Shown here one piece after another: positions 31,537-45,189 of a stretch of 64,000 bases of DNA (position 1 is the first letter of the stretch; the number at the start of each line of letters is the position of its first letter). The stretch covers positions 1 to 64,000 of the forward strand of contig MU008162.1 of the NCBI GenBank assembly GCA_010909165.1, written 5' to 3'. Source of the DNA: Anthoceros angustus (lineage: Eukaryota; Streptophyta; Anthocerotopsida; Anthocerotales; Anthocerotaceae). A model generated the notes under the pieces. That model saw only the letters and a program-made list of their open reading frames with translations. It made no database searches and had not been told where the DNA came from. The position numbers were made by a program, and so were the translations under genes.

Positions 31537-31696
31537 TGATTACTTTTTAATATTTAGGTTAATCGTGAGCGGTCATTACAACACCGCGTTACATGTATTT
31601 AAGATAATTTTGTCATCGATTTTAATTAATTTCATCTTGCTTTGTTGTGCAATTTTGCTTAGAGCTTCCGCTCATAAATTAATATGGTATGAGAGC
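31537..31696 (+). repeat. LTR-like block with PBS, unit 3
   Basis: The PBS is at 31685-31696. One-base difference from the tRNA-iMet site, as in all copies. Confidence 0.6.
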
Positions 31697-32300
31697 ACTA
31701 GGTGCTCAATGTATGGATGTTGTGGTAGCTTCATGATATTCTACTTGCATTTCAAACCTATAGCATCCTTGGACCACATGGCCGCTAGGCTGCATTCCTC
31801 CGCTGATAATTCAAATGTGACTAGCTACCATTTCGCGATGGCGGAGGGAGTGCCAGCGTTGATGTGAAATTTTGGTCCACCAGTGTTGTTGACCATCTTA
31901 GAACACAAAGTGAGCTTGATCAACTCCTACAAAGCGGATGTTCAAGCAACAACTTGAACTAAGGAGCCGTGGGAGATCGTACCAATGCAAATCACAATCC
32001 CCGAATTGCTCTTGTTCTTCTCCCGTGAACGTCCTTGCAATCATGGTATAGCAGCCCATGATCGGCTTGAGAGAATCAAAGATTGGAATCTGTCTAGCAA
32101 TCTCGTCTTTCTGACTGTCAGTCGAGGATTTGCTGATGAGGGTCTCCAATCGGTAGCAGAAAGAATTACCTAGAGTCGTCGGAAGACTCCAAGAAATTCA
32201 AGCTACGATTGATGAATTGACGATTTCCTTTGAGCACTTCATCAAGCCTTGGACAACTTGCAGCAAAATCAGCAAGGGACCCAATCTCAACAATGTATGC
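31697..32300 (+). pseudogene. D: coiled-coil gag-like segment after the PBS
   Basis: In several units this segment reads as FKQQLELRSRRRSYQCKSQS, then KLERIKDWNLSSNLVFGQAA, then a heptad-like helix RLQEIQATIDELTISFEHF and ALDNLQQNQQGTQSQQ. In unit 12 the last 107 codons are open (61694-62017). Position after the PBS and before gag suggests the N-terminal part of an element protein. I do not recognise a family. Confidence 0.5.
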
Positions 32301-32794
32301 TTGACCTCATGCCCTCTCATAATCAGGCATGCATGGGTGTAGCTTTGTAGAATCTTGCAAATTTGTGGCGCTTCAACCGGATTACAACAATTTTGTTGGA
32401 CATTTGGCTGCAATTGCAGCATATTGCTGCTTGGCGTGAAGAGGTGCCATGGGATCTTGTGGCGGTTGGTGAAAGATGCCACAGGCCGGTGCCCTAATTG
32501 TTATTTTCTAGGCACCTATTCACAACCCTTGAGTTCTCCTTTCTTCATAACACTAAAAATAACAATGAAACGTTATTAGTTAATGTGGAAGGATGTTAGT
32601 TAGTGCCCTTCACATCACTATAGCTTTTGCAACTTCACCCTATGGGCACATGGGTGTTTCTAGTTTGGTCACATGCATCGCTATTAGTGGCAGTCTTCCG
32701 TGATATAGATGGGGATGAGGATCTGGCGAATTTCTAAAATCCCTCTCAACTAACTTTCCAGCCTACATTCCCCAGTTCCGTGGTTATTTCTAAC

Positions 32795-33642
32795 ATGACT
32801 ACCCAAGCCGGATCCTATGGTGGGGGCTTTACGGAAAAAGACATATTTGATGGCAAATCGGCCGGTATGAGAGTTGGAGGCTAGAATGAAGGGTTTTCTA
32901 GATGCTACACATGTCCGGGAATTTGTAGATGGTTCTATCCTCCACCGCCCAAGAGCTTTCTGGATGACATCGCTAAGTTTTACAAAGGCAATAAGATTGC
33001 ATTTGCCATCCTACTCTTTGGTATGGATGAAGCCACGGTGGTGAGGTTGAGTTCCTTCATACAAGAAATGTATGGACATAGTTGAAAGAAACTTATCAAG
33101 TTCATAACATCCTCACACTAGTTGCTACCGGAAACGAATACTAGGGGAGAATGAAGGAGGGACAACATTGCAGCTCACATAAGCAAGTTTTGCTATCTGA
33201 AGGCAAGGTTAACCATGGTGGCAAGCAAGCTCGAAGACATTGATGTTGTTGCTTAGCTCCTCTGTAGTCTTCCACCTTTCTATCGAGTTCGTTTCCAATT
33301 AGAACTCTTCCTTGCGAGCATCTATTCTGCGATTCGTCGAGAAAAACACCAACTCGACCCTTAATGAGCTCATTGGAACCCTACTTCAAGAGGAGCATAG
33401 TACTCATTCTAGTGGCATCGGAAGGGTGCCGAGAAGGTTCTCGTTGCATCAAAGGGAAAAGCGTTTGGATAGGGAAGAGAGAAGGGAAGAAGAAAAATCA
33501 AGAAGAAGAAGAAGAAGAAGAAAAATCAAAAGCCACAAAAGAGTTATGAAAGGGTGTTTGAAGCAAACTCGACCTTCCCAAGTCGAAATAATGTGGAGTC
33601 GCAAAAGCAAAGCGGCGCTTGACCGCAATTGTCAATGTCTAG
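32795..33642 (+). pseudogene. Copia-type gag, unit 4
   Basis: Same gag. The open frame 33312-33683 joins LNELIGTLLQEEHSTHSSGI to the basic tract without a break, showing these belong to one protein. GACCAAGAA is absent. Confidence 0.76.
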
Positions 33643-34246
33643 CAAATGAAGCTTGCGTGATAGTCAAGCTTAATATTACGTGACCATAAATTATAGATAG
33701 AACAAAGGGTCTCGTGCGTTAGAACTCACAAGATAGGAAGGTACAAAAAGGGACCGTCACGCTTACAACATACAAAACCTTAAAGATCTCATATTATTTC
33801 ATATATAAAACTACCAATTTATTTTACTATCCAGTTGATTTTATTTTTCCAAAATGAACCCACATGATCCAGTTTTTCCTTTTTAGTGAGACTTGGAGTG
33901 ACCATAAATATAGAGAATGCATACTATATATGTGTGTTGAGAATATAAATAAAGGACATACTATATATGTGTGCTATACTAGGCTATATTTATGAATGCA
34001 AGTCGATATACATTGACATTTTAAGCTTGCAAGCGCACAAGTTCCTTTTGATGTCTTAAGACCATGAGCCAAAGCCATAGCAGTTGTATTAAGCAAACCC
34101 TGCACGGCGCGACAAAGGCATAGATCGTCAAGCTCCCTCTCTTGTAGTATCCAAGAGAAGCAAAGAGCAGCACCTTGAGGAGGCTGCGCATGCTTACCTT
34201 CTTTTCATAATCTTATTTAGTGTTTACGGTCTACCTTTGATTCAAG

Positions 34247-35510
34247 ATGGAAGGCAACCATAGGGAAGATGTATTGGTGAGTGAAATTGATAACCAATCC
34301 CGATGGAGTGGAGTGAGACTTATGAAGAAGCCACATATGAACAACCATGGAGTGCATCTTATGAAGAAACCACGGATGACCAACCATGGAGTGATGAACA
34401 ACCATGGAGTGCAACCTATAAAGAAACCACGGATGACCAACCATGGAGTGATGAACAACCATGGGATGCAACTAATGAAGAAGCTACCCATGGAGAACCA
34501 TGGCACGAAACTCGTGAAGAAGCCACCAATGGACAATGGAGTGATGCAAGCCTCAAGACAATGACGCATGGGAAGAAGCTTATGTGCAAGATGATGAAGA
34601 CAACCGCACATGTAACTTATGAAGGTCGATGGCCGCATTCCACGTATCGTCTATGCAATCTTATTACGGAAATTTGCATGATGCAAAGGTTGAGGCATTA
34701 AGGATGGACAAGTGGCTCTAGCCTACATCCATGGCGACAAAGCGGAGTTCCCATATTTTGGAGAGTGGGAAAAATCCACTAATGAAATTTTGAAGGATCT
34801 CGTAAAGCGATCTTTCCTTCTTTGGGAAGTCTCGGTACCATAGAGATTTTAAAAGTGAAAACCTTTTATAACATAGCTGAAAACACTTGCTGCATACTTG
34901 TGATTGACCCACTTCGGGAAAAATTGAAACAATTTGATGCAAGTGACATCGGTTCGGACGCATTGAGAGCAATGGGCGCCATTCACTTACAAACAACCTT
35001 TCACAGATGTTATGGATGAAGCACTACCTTTGGGAGCACTATTTGAAGAACACGATGAAGTGGAACTCGGGATCCTCCGGTAGGAGTTATCGTCTGGCGT
35101 CCACTACAATACTAGTTATCCTTGGTTTGAAGTAACGCATCTTCCCGAGAGGAGGAAGACAATGCGCGAGGACAACTTGTCAAGTTGCATTTCGTTTATT
35201 TGGATGGCCAAAGAGTTCAACGTCGTTTTTGTTGTCCGATCCTTCATCACATTTATGGTTGTTTTGTTTGAAGCAAGTGCAAATGAAGTGGTTGTTTCAC
35301 AAATCCAATGAGGAGTTTTATTTTAGTACTCCAAGTAGAGATGGTGTTGCAAGCATCTATGCCTTAGATGCACTCTCCTCAAAAACCATAGGAGAAGCCG
35401 TGTAGCAAATTGTGTGCTCACCATGAAATACAAAAAGGAACACCATCAATCAATTGCACTTATTTTGTGATATCTTGTTAGAAGTAGGGGAATTAGTTTA
35501 ACCTACCAGT
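34247..35510 (+). pseudogene. UAS-UBX protein gene, unit 4
   Basis: The PW-repeat region is open in frame. It lacks 'ccg' in 'ggacaaccgtgg' near 34535, which removes the last PW. The UAS is readable from about 34690. Confidence 0.73.
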
Positions 35511-35519
35511 GATTACTTT

Positions 35520-35669
35520 TTAATATTTAGGTTAATCGTGAGCGGTCATTACAACACCGCGTTACATGTATTTAAGATAATTTTGTCATCGATTTTAATT
35601 AATTTCATCTTGCTTTGTTGTGCAATTTTGCTTAGAGCTTCCGCTCATAAATTAATATGGTATGAGAGC
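35520..35669 (+). repeat. LTR-like block with PBS, unit 4
   Basis: The PBS is at 35658-35669. From here onward all copies carry 'aatgcatgg' after the palindrome, not 'aatgtatgg'. Confidence 0.6.
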
Positions 35670-35884
35670 ACTAGGTGCTCAATGCATGGATGTTGTGGTA
35701 GCTTCATGATATTCTACTTGCATTTCAAACCTATAGCATCCTTGGACCACATGGCCGCTAGGGCATTCCTCACTTTGATAATTCAAATGTGACTAGCTAC
35801 CATTTCTGCGATGGCGGAGGGCGAGTGCCGCGTTGATGTGAAATTTTGGTCCACCGGTGTTGTTGACCATCTTAGAACACAGTG

Positions 35885-38193
35885 AGCTTGATCAACTCCT
35901 ACAAAGCGGATGTTCAAGCAACAACTTGAACTAAGGAGCCGTGGGAGATCGTACCAATGCAAATCACAATCCGAATTGCTCTTGTTCTTCTCCCGTGAAC
36001 GTCCTTGCAATCATGGTATAGCAGCCCATGATCGGCAAGCTTGAGAGAATCAAAGATTGGAATCATCTGCAATCTCGTCTTTGGACAAGCTGCTCAATTC
36101 AGTCGAGGATTTGATGATGAGGGTCTCCAATCGTGCGAAAGAATTACCTAGAGGGCTCGGAAGACTCCAAGAAATTCAAGCTACGATTGATGAATTGACG
36201 ATTTCCTTTGAGCACTTCTGAAGCCTTGGACAACAGCAAAATCAGCAAGGGACCCAATCTCAACAATGTACGCAAGCCTCATGCCCTCTCATAATCAGGC
36301 ATGCATGGGTGTAGCTTTGTAGAATCTTGCATTTGTGGCGCTTCCAACCGGATTACAACAATTTTGTTGGACATTTGCACCAATTGCATATATTCTGGTG
36401 TGAAGAGGTGCCATGGGATCTTGTGGCGGTTGGTGAAAGATGCCACACAGATGCCCTAATTGTTATTTCTAAGGCACCTATTCACAACCCTTGAGTTATC
36501 CTTCTTTAGAACACTAAAAATAACAATGAAACGTTATTAGTTAATGTGGAAGGATGTTAGTTAGTGCCCTTCACATCACTATAGCTTTTGCAACTTCACC
36601 TATGGGCACATGGTCATTTCTAGTTTGGTCACATGCATCGCTATTAGTAGCTTGATCAACTCCTACAAAGCGGATGTTCAAGCAACAACTTGAACTAAGG
36701 AGCCGTAGGAGATCGTACCAATGCAAATCACAATCCGAATTGCTCTTGTTCTTCTCCCGTGAACGTCCTTGCAATCATGGTATAGCAGCCCATGATCGCA
36801 AGCTTGAGAGAATCAAAGATTGGAATCTGTCTAGCAATCTCGTCTTTGGACAAGCTGCTCAATTCAGTAATCGAGGATTTGATGATGAGGGTCTCCAATC
36901 GCAGCGTAAAGAATTACCTAGAGTCGCTTAAGACTCCAAGAAATTCAAGCTACGATTGATGAATTGACGATTTCCTTTGAGCACTTCATCAAGCCTTGGA
37001 CAACTTGCAGCAAAATCAGCAAGGGACCCAATCTCAACAATGTATTGCTCACCTCATGCCCTCTCATAATCGTGCATGCATGGGTGTAGCTTTGTAGAAT
37101 CTTGCAGTTTGTATGCCCAACCGGGATTACAACAATTTTGTTGGACATTTGGCTGCAATTGCATATTCTGCCGGCCGTGAAGAGGTGCCATGGGATCTTG
37201 TGGCGGTTGGTGAAAGATGCCACGGAGGCCCTAATTGTTATTTTCTAGCGGCACCTATTCACAACCCTTGAGTTATCCTTTCTTCATAACACTAAAAATA
37301 ACAATGAAACGTTATTAGTTAATGTGGAAGGATGTTAGTTAGTGCCCTTCACATCACTATAGCTTTTGCAACTTCACCTATGGGCACATGGTCATTCTAG
37401 TTTGGTCACATGCATCGCTATTAGTAGCTTGATCAACTCCTACAAAGCGGATGTTCAAGCAACAACTTGAACTAAGGAGCCGTGGGAGATCGTACCAATG
37501 CAAATCACAATCCACGAATTGCTCTTGTTCTTCTCCCGTGAACGTCCTTGCAATCATGGTATAGCAGCCCATGATCGCAAGCTTGAGAGAATCAAAGATT
37601 GGAATCATCTAGCAATCTCGTCTTTGGACAAGCTCAATTCAGTCGAGGATTTGATGATGAGGGTCTCCAATCGTAGCGTAAAGAATTACCTGAGGCTCGT
37701 CAAGACTCCAAGAAATTCAAGCTACGATTGATGAATTGATTTCCTTTGAGCACTTCAAGCCTTGGACAACTTGCAGCAAATCAGCAAGGGACCCAATCTC
37801 AACAATGTATGCGCCCCAGCCTCATGCCCTCTCATAATCAGGCATGCATGGGTGTAGCTTTGTAGAATCTTGCATTTGTGGCGCTCACATTACAACAATT
37901 TTGTTGGACATTTGCATTGCTATTGCTTCTGGCGTGAAGAGGTGCCATGGGATCTTGTGGCGGTTGGTGAAAAGATGCCACTGGACGGTGCCCTAATTGT
38001 TATTTTCTAGTGGCACCTATTCACAACCCTTGAGTTATCCTTTCTTCATAACACTAAAAATAACAATGAAACGTTATTAGTTAATGTGGAAGGATGTTAG
38101 TTAGTGCCCTTCACATCACTATAGCTTTTGCAACTTCACCTATGGGCACATGGTCATTCTAGTTTGGTCACATGCATCGCTATTAGTGGCTTG
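35885..38193 (+). repeat. D-E segment in three copies of about 770 bp
   Basis: Copies start at 'gcttgatcaactcc' at 35885, 36650 and 37427. Each join links the end of E ('ctattagtggcttgatcttc' in other units) to D ('gtgagcttgatcaac') through the shared 8-mer gcttgatc. Confidence 0.92.
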
Positions 38194-38296
38194 GTCTTCC
38201 GATGATATAGATGGGGATGAGGATCTGGCGAATTTCTAAAATCCCTCTCAACTAACTTTCCAGCCTACATTCCCCAGTTCCGTGGTTATTTCTAAC

Positions 38297-39156
38297 ATGA
38301 CTACCAATTTTGGATCCTATGGTGGGGCTTTACGGAAAAGACATATTTGATGGCAAATCAGCGGAGTATGAGAGTTGGAGGCTAGAATGAAGGGTTTTCT
38401 AGATGCTACATGTAGAATTTGTAGATGGTTCTATCCTCCACAGCCCAAGAGCTTTACCGGATGACATCGCCAAGTTTTACAAAGGCAATAAGATTGCATT
38501 TGCCATCCTACTCTTTGGTATGGATGAAGCCACGGATCGAGGTTGAGTTCCTTCATACAAGACAAATGTATGGACATAGTTGAAGAAACTTATCAAGTTC
38601 ATAACATCCTCACACTAGTTGCTCGGAAAAACGAATACTAGGGGCTGAGAATGAAGGGAGGGACAACATTGCAGCTCACATAAGCAAGTTTTGCTATCTC
38701 AAGGCAAGGTTAGCCATGGTGGCAAGCAAGCTCAAGACATTGATGTTGTTGCTTAGCTCCTCCGTAGTCTTCCACCTTTCTATCGAGTTCGTTTCCAATT
38801 AGAACTCTTCCTTGCGAGCATCTGTTTATTAAATCGTCGAGAAAAACACCAACTCGACCCTTAATGAGCTCATTGGAACCCTACTTCAAGAGGAGCATAG
38901 TACTCATTCTAGTGGCATCGGAAGGGTGTGCAGAAGGTTCTCGTTGCATCAAAGGGAAAAGCGTTTGGATAGGGAAGAGAAGGGAAGAAGAAGAAAAATC
39001 AAGAAGAAGACCAAGAAGAAGAAGAAGAAGAAGAAAAATCAAAAAGCCACAAAAGAGTTATGAAGGGTGTTTGAAGCAAACTCGACCTTCCCAAGTCGAA
39101 ATAATGTGGAGAGTGCGCAAAAGCAAAGCGGTTCCGACATGATTGTCAATGTCTAG
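38297..39156 (+). pseudogene. Copia-type gag, unit 5
   Basis: Complete from the ATG. It is the first unit with the 9-bp GACCAAGAA insertion in the (gaa)n tract (about 39008). Confidence 0.76.
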
Positions 39157-39753
39157 CAAATGAAGCTTCGCGTGATAGTCAAGCTTAATATTACCGTGAC
39201 CATAAATTATAGATAGAACAAAGGGTCTCGCGTTAGAACTCACAAGATAGGAAGGTACAAAAAGGGACCGTCACGCTTACGTGTGCATACAAAACCTTAA
39301 AGATCTCATATTATTTCATATATAAAACTACCAATTTATTTTACTATCCAGATTGATTTTATTTTTCCAAAATGAACCCACATGATCCAGTTTTTCCTTT
39401 TTAGTGAGACTTGGGTGACCATAAATATAGAGAATGCATACTATATATGTGTGTTGAGAATATAAATAAAGGACATACTATATATGTGTGCTATACTAGG
39501 CTATATTTATGAATGCAAGTCGATATACATTGACGTTTAAGCTTGCAAGCGCAAGTTCCTTTGATGTCTTAAGACCATGTGCCAAAGCCATAGTTGTATT
39601 AAGCAAACCACGCACGGGCGACAAAGGCATAGATCGTCAAGCTCCCTCTCTTGTAGTATCCAAGAGAAGCAAAGCGACACCTTGAGGAGGCTGCGCATGC
39701 TTACCTTCTTTTCATAATCTTATTTAGTGTTTACGGTCTACCTTTGATTCAAG

Positions 39754-40066
39754 ATGGAAGGCAACCATAGGGAAGATGTATTGGTGAGTGAAATTGATAA
39801 CCAATCCGGCCGGTGGAGTGGAGTGAGACTTATGAAGAAGCCACATATGAACAACCATGGAGTGCATCTTATGAAGAAACCACGGATGACCAACCATGGG
39901 TGATGAACAACCATGGAGTGCAACCTATAAAGAAACCACGGATGACCAACCATGGGTGATGAACAACCATGGATGCAACTAATGAAGAAGCTACCCATGG
40001 AGAACCATGGCACGAAACTCGTGAAGAAGCCACCAATGGACAACCGTGGAGTGGAGTGATGCAAGC
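39754..40066 (+). pseudogene. UAS-UBX gene, N-terminal PW-repeat part only (unit 5)
   Basis: Only the acidic PW region is kept. Two of its 'ccatggagtgatg' motifs read 'ccatgggtgatg', breaking the frame. It ends at the fusion to gag. Confidence 0.72.
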
Positions 40067-40479
40067 CTCAAGACATTGATGTTGTTGCTTAGCTCCTCCG
40101 TAGTCTTCCACCTTTCTATCGAGTTCGTTCCAATTAGAACTCTTCCTTGCGAGCATCTGTTCGCAATTAACCGAGAAAAACACCAACTCGACCCTTAATG
40201 AGCTCATTGGAACCCTACTTCAAGAGGAGCATAGTACTCATTCTAGTGGCATCGGAAGGGTGCGCCGAGAAGGTTCTCGTTGCATCAAAGGGAAAAGCGT
40301 TTGGATAGGGAAGAGAGAAGGGAAGAAGAAAAATCAAGAAGAAGAAGAAGAAGAAGAAAAATCAAAAAGCCACAAAAGAGTTATGAAGGGTGTTTGAAGC
40401 AAACTCGACCTTCCCAAGTCGAAATAATGTGGAGAGTGCGCAAAAGCAAAGCGGCTGACCGCAATTGTCAATGTCTAGC
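40067..40479 (+). pseudogene. Copia-type gag, 3' half (unit 6)
   Basis: It enters at 'ctcaagacattgatgttg' (SKLKDIDVV region). The (gaa)n tract lacks GACCAAGAA, unlike units 5 and 7. Confidence 0.74.
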
Positions 40480-41070
40480 AAATGAAGCTTCCGTGATAGT
40501 CAAGCTTAATATTACCGTGACCATAAATTATAGATAGAACAAAGGGTCTCGTGCGTTAGAACTCACAAGATAGGAAGGTACAAAAAGGGACCTACGCCAC
40601 GCCAATTGTACAAAACCTTAAAGATCTCATATTATTTCATATATAAAACTACCAATTTATTTTACTATCCAGTTGATTTTATTTTTCCAAAATGAACCCA
40701 CATGATCCAGTTTTTCCTTTTTAGTGAGACTTGGGTGACCATAAATATAGAGAATGCATACTATATATGTGTGTTGAGAATATAAATAAAGGACATACTA
40801 TATATGTGTGCTATACTAGGCTATATTTATGAATGCAAGTCGATATACATTGACGTTTAAGCTTGCAAGCGCACAAGTTCCTTTGATGTCTTAAGACCAT
40901 GTGCCAAAGCCATAGCTTGTATTAAACCTGCTGGCGCCACAAAGGCATAGATCGTCAAGCTCCCTCTTGTAGTATCCAAGAGAAGCAAAGAGCAGACCTT
41001 GAGGAGGCTGCGCATGCTTACCTTCTTTTCATAATCTTATTTAGTGTTTACGGTCTACCTTTGATTCAAG

Positions 41071-42333
41071 ATGGAAGGCAACCATAGGGAAGATGTATTG
41101 GTGAGTGAAATTGATAACCAATCCGACGCGTGGAGTGGAGTGAGACTTATGAAGAAGCCACATATGAACAACCATGGAGTGCATCTTATGAAGAAACCAC
41201 GGATGACCAACCATGGAGTGATGAACAACCATGGAGTGCAACCTATAAAGAAACCACGGATGACCAACCATGGAGTGATGAACAACCATGGGATGCAACT
41301 AATGAAGAAGCTACCCATGGAGAACCATGGCACGAAACTCGTGAAGAAGCCACCAATGGACAACCGTGGAGTGATGCAAGCCTCAAGACAATGACGCATG
41401 GGAAGAAGCTTATGTGCAAGATGATGAAGACAACCGCACATGTAACTTATGAAGGTCGATGGCCATCGCATTCCACGATATCGTCTATGCAATCTTATTA
41501 CGAAATTTGCATGATGCAAAGGTTGAGGCATTAAGGATGGACAAGTGGCTCTAGCCTACATCCATGGCGACAAAACGGAGTTCCCATATTTTGGAGAGTG
41601 GGAAAAATCCTAATGAAATTTTGAAGGATCTCGTAAAGCGATCTTTCCTTCTTTGGGAAGTCTCGGTACCATAGAGATTTTAAAAGTGAAAACCTTTTAT
41701 AACATAGCTGAAAACACTTGCTGCATACTTGTGATTGACCCACTTGGGAAAAATTGAAACAATTTGATGCAAGTGACATCGGTTCAGACGCGTGGCAGGA
41801 GCAATGGGCGCCATTCACTTACAAACAACCTTTCACAGCGGATGTTATGGATGAAGCACTACCTTTGGGAGCACTATTTGAAGAACACGATGAAGTGGAA
41901 CCACAGGATCCTCCGGTAGGAGTTATCGTCTGGCGTCCACTACAATACTAGTTATCCTTGGTTTGAAGTAACGCATCTTCTGGCGAGCAGAGGAAGACAA
42001 TGCGGAGGACAACTTGTCAAGTTGCATTTCGTTTCTGGATGGCCAAAGAGTTCAACGTCGTTTTGTTGTCCGATCCTTCATCACATTTATGGTTGTTTTG
42101 TTTGAAGCAAGTGCAAATGAAGTGGTTGTTTCACAAATCCAATGAGGAGTTTTATTTTAGTACTCCAAGTAGAGATGGTGTTGCAAGCATCTATGCCTTA
42201 GATGCACTCTCCTCAAAACCATAGGAGGCCGGTGTAGCAAATTGTGTGCTCACCATGAAATACAAAAAGGAACACCATCAATCAATTGCACTTATTTTGT
42301 GATATCTTTGTTAGAAGTAGGGGAATTAGTTTA
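41071..42333 (+). pseudogene. UAS-UBX protein gene, unit 6
   Basis: The whole PW region is open from the ATG to the usual frame break near 41395. It keeps 'ccacgatatcgtc', which restores the frame into the UAS start (SSMQSYYEI, with one G lost). The UBX part is open at 42000-42224. Confidence 0.74.
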
Positions 42334-42342
42334 ACCTACCAG

Positions 42343-42502
42343 TGATTACTTTTTAATATTTAGGTTAATCGTGAGCGGTCATTACAACACCGCGTTACAT
42401 GTATTTAAGATAATTTTGTCATCGATTTTAATTAATTTCATCTTGCTTTGTTGTGCAATTTTGCTTAGAGCTTCCGCTCATAAATTAATATGGTATGAGA
42501 GC
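42343..42502 (+). repeat. LTR-like block with PBS, unit 6
   Basis: The PBS is at 42491-42502. Confidence 0.6.
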
Positions 42503-43599
42503 ACTAGGTGCTCAATGCATGGATGTTGTGGTAGCTTCATGATATTCTACTTGCATTTCAAACCTATAGCATCCTTGGACCACATGGCCGCTAGGGCGCA
42601 TTCCTCCTTTGTTGATAATTCAAATGTGACTAGCTACCATTTACTGCGATGGCCGGAGGGCAGTGCCGCGTTGATGTGAAATTTTGGTCCACCAGTGTTG
42701 TTGACCATCTTAGAACACGTAGGCGGATCAACTACAAAGCGGATGTTCAAGCAACAACTTGAACTAAGGAGTAGGAGATCGTACCAATGCAAATCACAAT
42801 CCACTGAATTGCTCTTGTTCTTCTCCCGTGAGCGATGTGCAATCATGGTATAGCAGCCCATGATCGGCTTGAGAGAATCAAAGATTGGAATCATCTAGCA
42901 ATCTCGTCTTTGGACAAGCTGCTCAATCAGTCTTGAGGATTTGATGATGAGGGTCTCCAATCGGTGGCAGAAAGAATTACCTAGAGGCTCGTCGGAAGAC
43001 TCCAGAAATTCAAGCTACGATTGATGAATTGTGATTTCCTTTGAGCACTTCACAAGCCTTGGACAACTCGACAAAATCAGCAAGGGACCCAATCTCAACA
43101 ATGTACTGACCTCATGCCCTCTCATAATCAGGCATGCATGGGTGTAGCTTTGTAGAATCTTGCAGTTGTGGCGCTTCCAGGATTACAACAATTTTGTTGG
43201 ACATTTGGCTGCAATTCGACATATTCTTCTTTGGGCGTGAAGAGGTGCCATGGGATCTTGTGGCGGTTGGTGAAAGATGCCACAGACGGTGCCCTAATTG
43301 TTATTTTCTAGCGGCACCTATTCACAACCCTTGAGTTCTCCTTTCTTTAGAAACCCTAAAAATAACAATGAAGCGTTATTAGTTAATGTGGAAGGATGTT
43401 AGTTAGTGCCCTTCACATCACTATAGCTTTTGCAACTTCACCTATGGGCACATGATTTGTTTCTAGTTTGGTCACATGCATCGCTATTAGTGGCTTATCT
43501 TCCGGTGATATAGATGGGGATGAGGATACGGGCGAATTTCTAAAATCCCTCTCAACTTCTTTCCAGCCTACATTCCCCAGTTCGTAGTTATTTTCTAAC

Positions 43600-44455
43600 A
43601 TGGCGACCCAAGCTGCGGATCCTATGGTGGGGCTTTACGGAAAAAGACATATTTGATGGCAAATCAATGTATGAGAGTTGGAGGGCTAGAATGAAGGGTT
43701 TTCTAGATGCTACACATGTCTGGAATTTGTAGATGGTTCTATCCTCCACAGCCCAAGAGCTTTACCGGATGACATCGCTAAGTTTTACAAAGGCAATAAG
43801 ATTGCATTTGCCATCCTACTCTTTGGTATGGATGAAGCCACGATGGTTGAGTTCCTTCATACAAGACAAATGTATGGACATAGTTGAAAGAAACTTATCA
43901 AGTTCATAACATCCTCACACTAGTTGCTCGGAAGCGAATACTAGTGAGAATGAAGGAGGGACAACATTGCAGCTCACATAAGCAAGTTTTGCTATCGAAG
44001 GCAAGGTTAGCCATGGTGGCAAGCAAGCTCGAAGACATTGATGTTGTTGCTTAGCTCCTCGTAGTCTTCCACCTTTCTATCGGTGATTCGTTTCCAATTA
44101 GAACTCTTCCTTGCGAGCATCTTTCGCAATTAAATCGAGAAAAACACCAACTCGACCCTTAATGAGCTCATTGGAACCCTACTTCAAGAGGAGCATAGTA
44201 CTCATTCTAGTGGCATCGGAAGGTGTGCGAGAAGGTTCTCGTTGCATCAAAGGGAAAAGCGTTTGGATAGGGAAGAGAGAAGGGAAGAAGAAGAAAAATC
44301 AAGAAGAAGACCAAGAAGAAGAAGAAGAAGAAGAAAAATCAAAAGCCACAAAAGAGTTATGAAAGGGTGTTTGAAGCAAACTCGACCTTCCCAAGTCGAA
44401 ATAATGTGGAGAGTGCGCAAAAGCAAAGCGGCGCTTAGCAATTGTCAATGTCTAG
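43600..44455 (+). pseudogene. Copia-type gag, unit 7
   Basis: The start reads 'atggcgacccaagctgcgg' (MATQA) where other copies have 'atgactaccc' (MTTQA). It carries GACCAAGAA. Confidence 0.75.
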
Positions 44456-45061
44456 CAAATGAAGCTTCCGCGTGATAGTCAAGCTTAATATTACCGTGAC
44501 CATAAATTATAGATAGAACAAAGGGTCTGCGTTAGAACTCACAAGATAGGAAGGTACAAAAAGGGACCGTCACGCTTCACGTAGCATACAAAACCTTAAA
44601 GATCTCATATTATTTCATATATAAAACTACCAATTTATTTTACTATCCGATTGATTTTATTTTTCCAAAATGAACCCACATGATCCAGTTTTTCCTTTTT
44701 AGTGAGACTTGGGTGACCATAAATATAGAGAATGCATACTATATATGTGTGTTGAGAATATAAATAAAGGACATACTATATATGTGTGCTATACTAGGCT
44801 ATATTTATGAATGCAAGTCGATATACATTGACGTTTTAAGCTTGCAAGCGCACAAGTTCCTTTTGATGTATTAAGACCATGTGCCAAAGCCATAGCAGTT
44901 GTATTAAGCAAACCCTGCACGGCGCGACAAAGGCATAGATCGTTAAGCTCCCTCTCTTGTAGTATCCAAGAGAAGCAAAGAGCAGCACCTTGAGGAGGCT
45001 GCACATGCTTACCTTCTTTTCATAATCTTATTTAGTGTTTACGATCTACCTTTGATTCAAG

Positions 45062-45189
45062 ATGGAAGGCAACCATAGGGAAGATGTATTGGTGAGTGAA
45101 ATTGATAACCAATCCGACGCAGTGGAGTGGAGTGAGACTTATGAAGAAGCCACATATGAACAACCATGGAGTGCATCTTATGAAGAAAC
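45062..45189 (+). pseudogene. UAS-UBX gene, first 43 codons (unit 7)
   Basis: It keeps only the start through the first PW motif and then fuses to gag. A frame from 45096 reads across the fusion into DDIAKFYKGNKIAFAILLFG. Confidence 0.72.

Larger units (their letters stand above)
28722..32709 (+). repeat. Array unit 3 (3.99 kb, complete)
   Basis: This is the best reference unit: G 28804-29660, B 29661-30260, U 30261-31525, L and PBS 31537-31696, D to about 32300, E to 32709. No internal duplication or deletion is seen. Confidence 0.93.
32710..38211 (+). repeat. Array unit 4 (5.5 kb, D-E triplicated)
   Basis: Segments: G 32795-33642, B to 34246, U 34247-35510, L and PBS 35520-35669, then D-E three times to 38211. 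Two extra copies of 765 and 777 bp explain the length. Confidence 0.9.
38212..40066 (+). repeat. Array unit 5 (truncated)
   Basis: G 38297-39156, B to 39753 and the first 313 bp of U, then a jump into the middle of the next gag at 40067-40075. U's UAS-UBX part, L, D, E and the first half of the next G are missing. Confidence 0.9.
40067..43514 (+). repeat. Array unit 6 (starts inside gag)
   Basis: Gag 3' half 40067-40479, B to 41070, U 41071-42333, L and PBS 42343-42502, D to about 43115, E to 43514. E starts as type b and ends as type a. Confidence 0.9.
43515..45189 (+). repeat. Array unit 7 (truncated)
   Basis: G 43600-44455, B to 45061 and the first 128 bp of U, then a jump into the next gag at 45190-45196. 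Confidence 0.9.
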
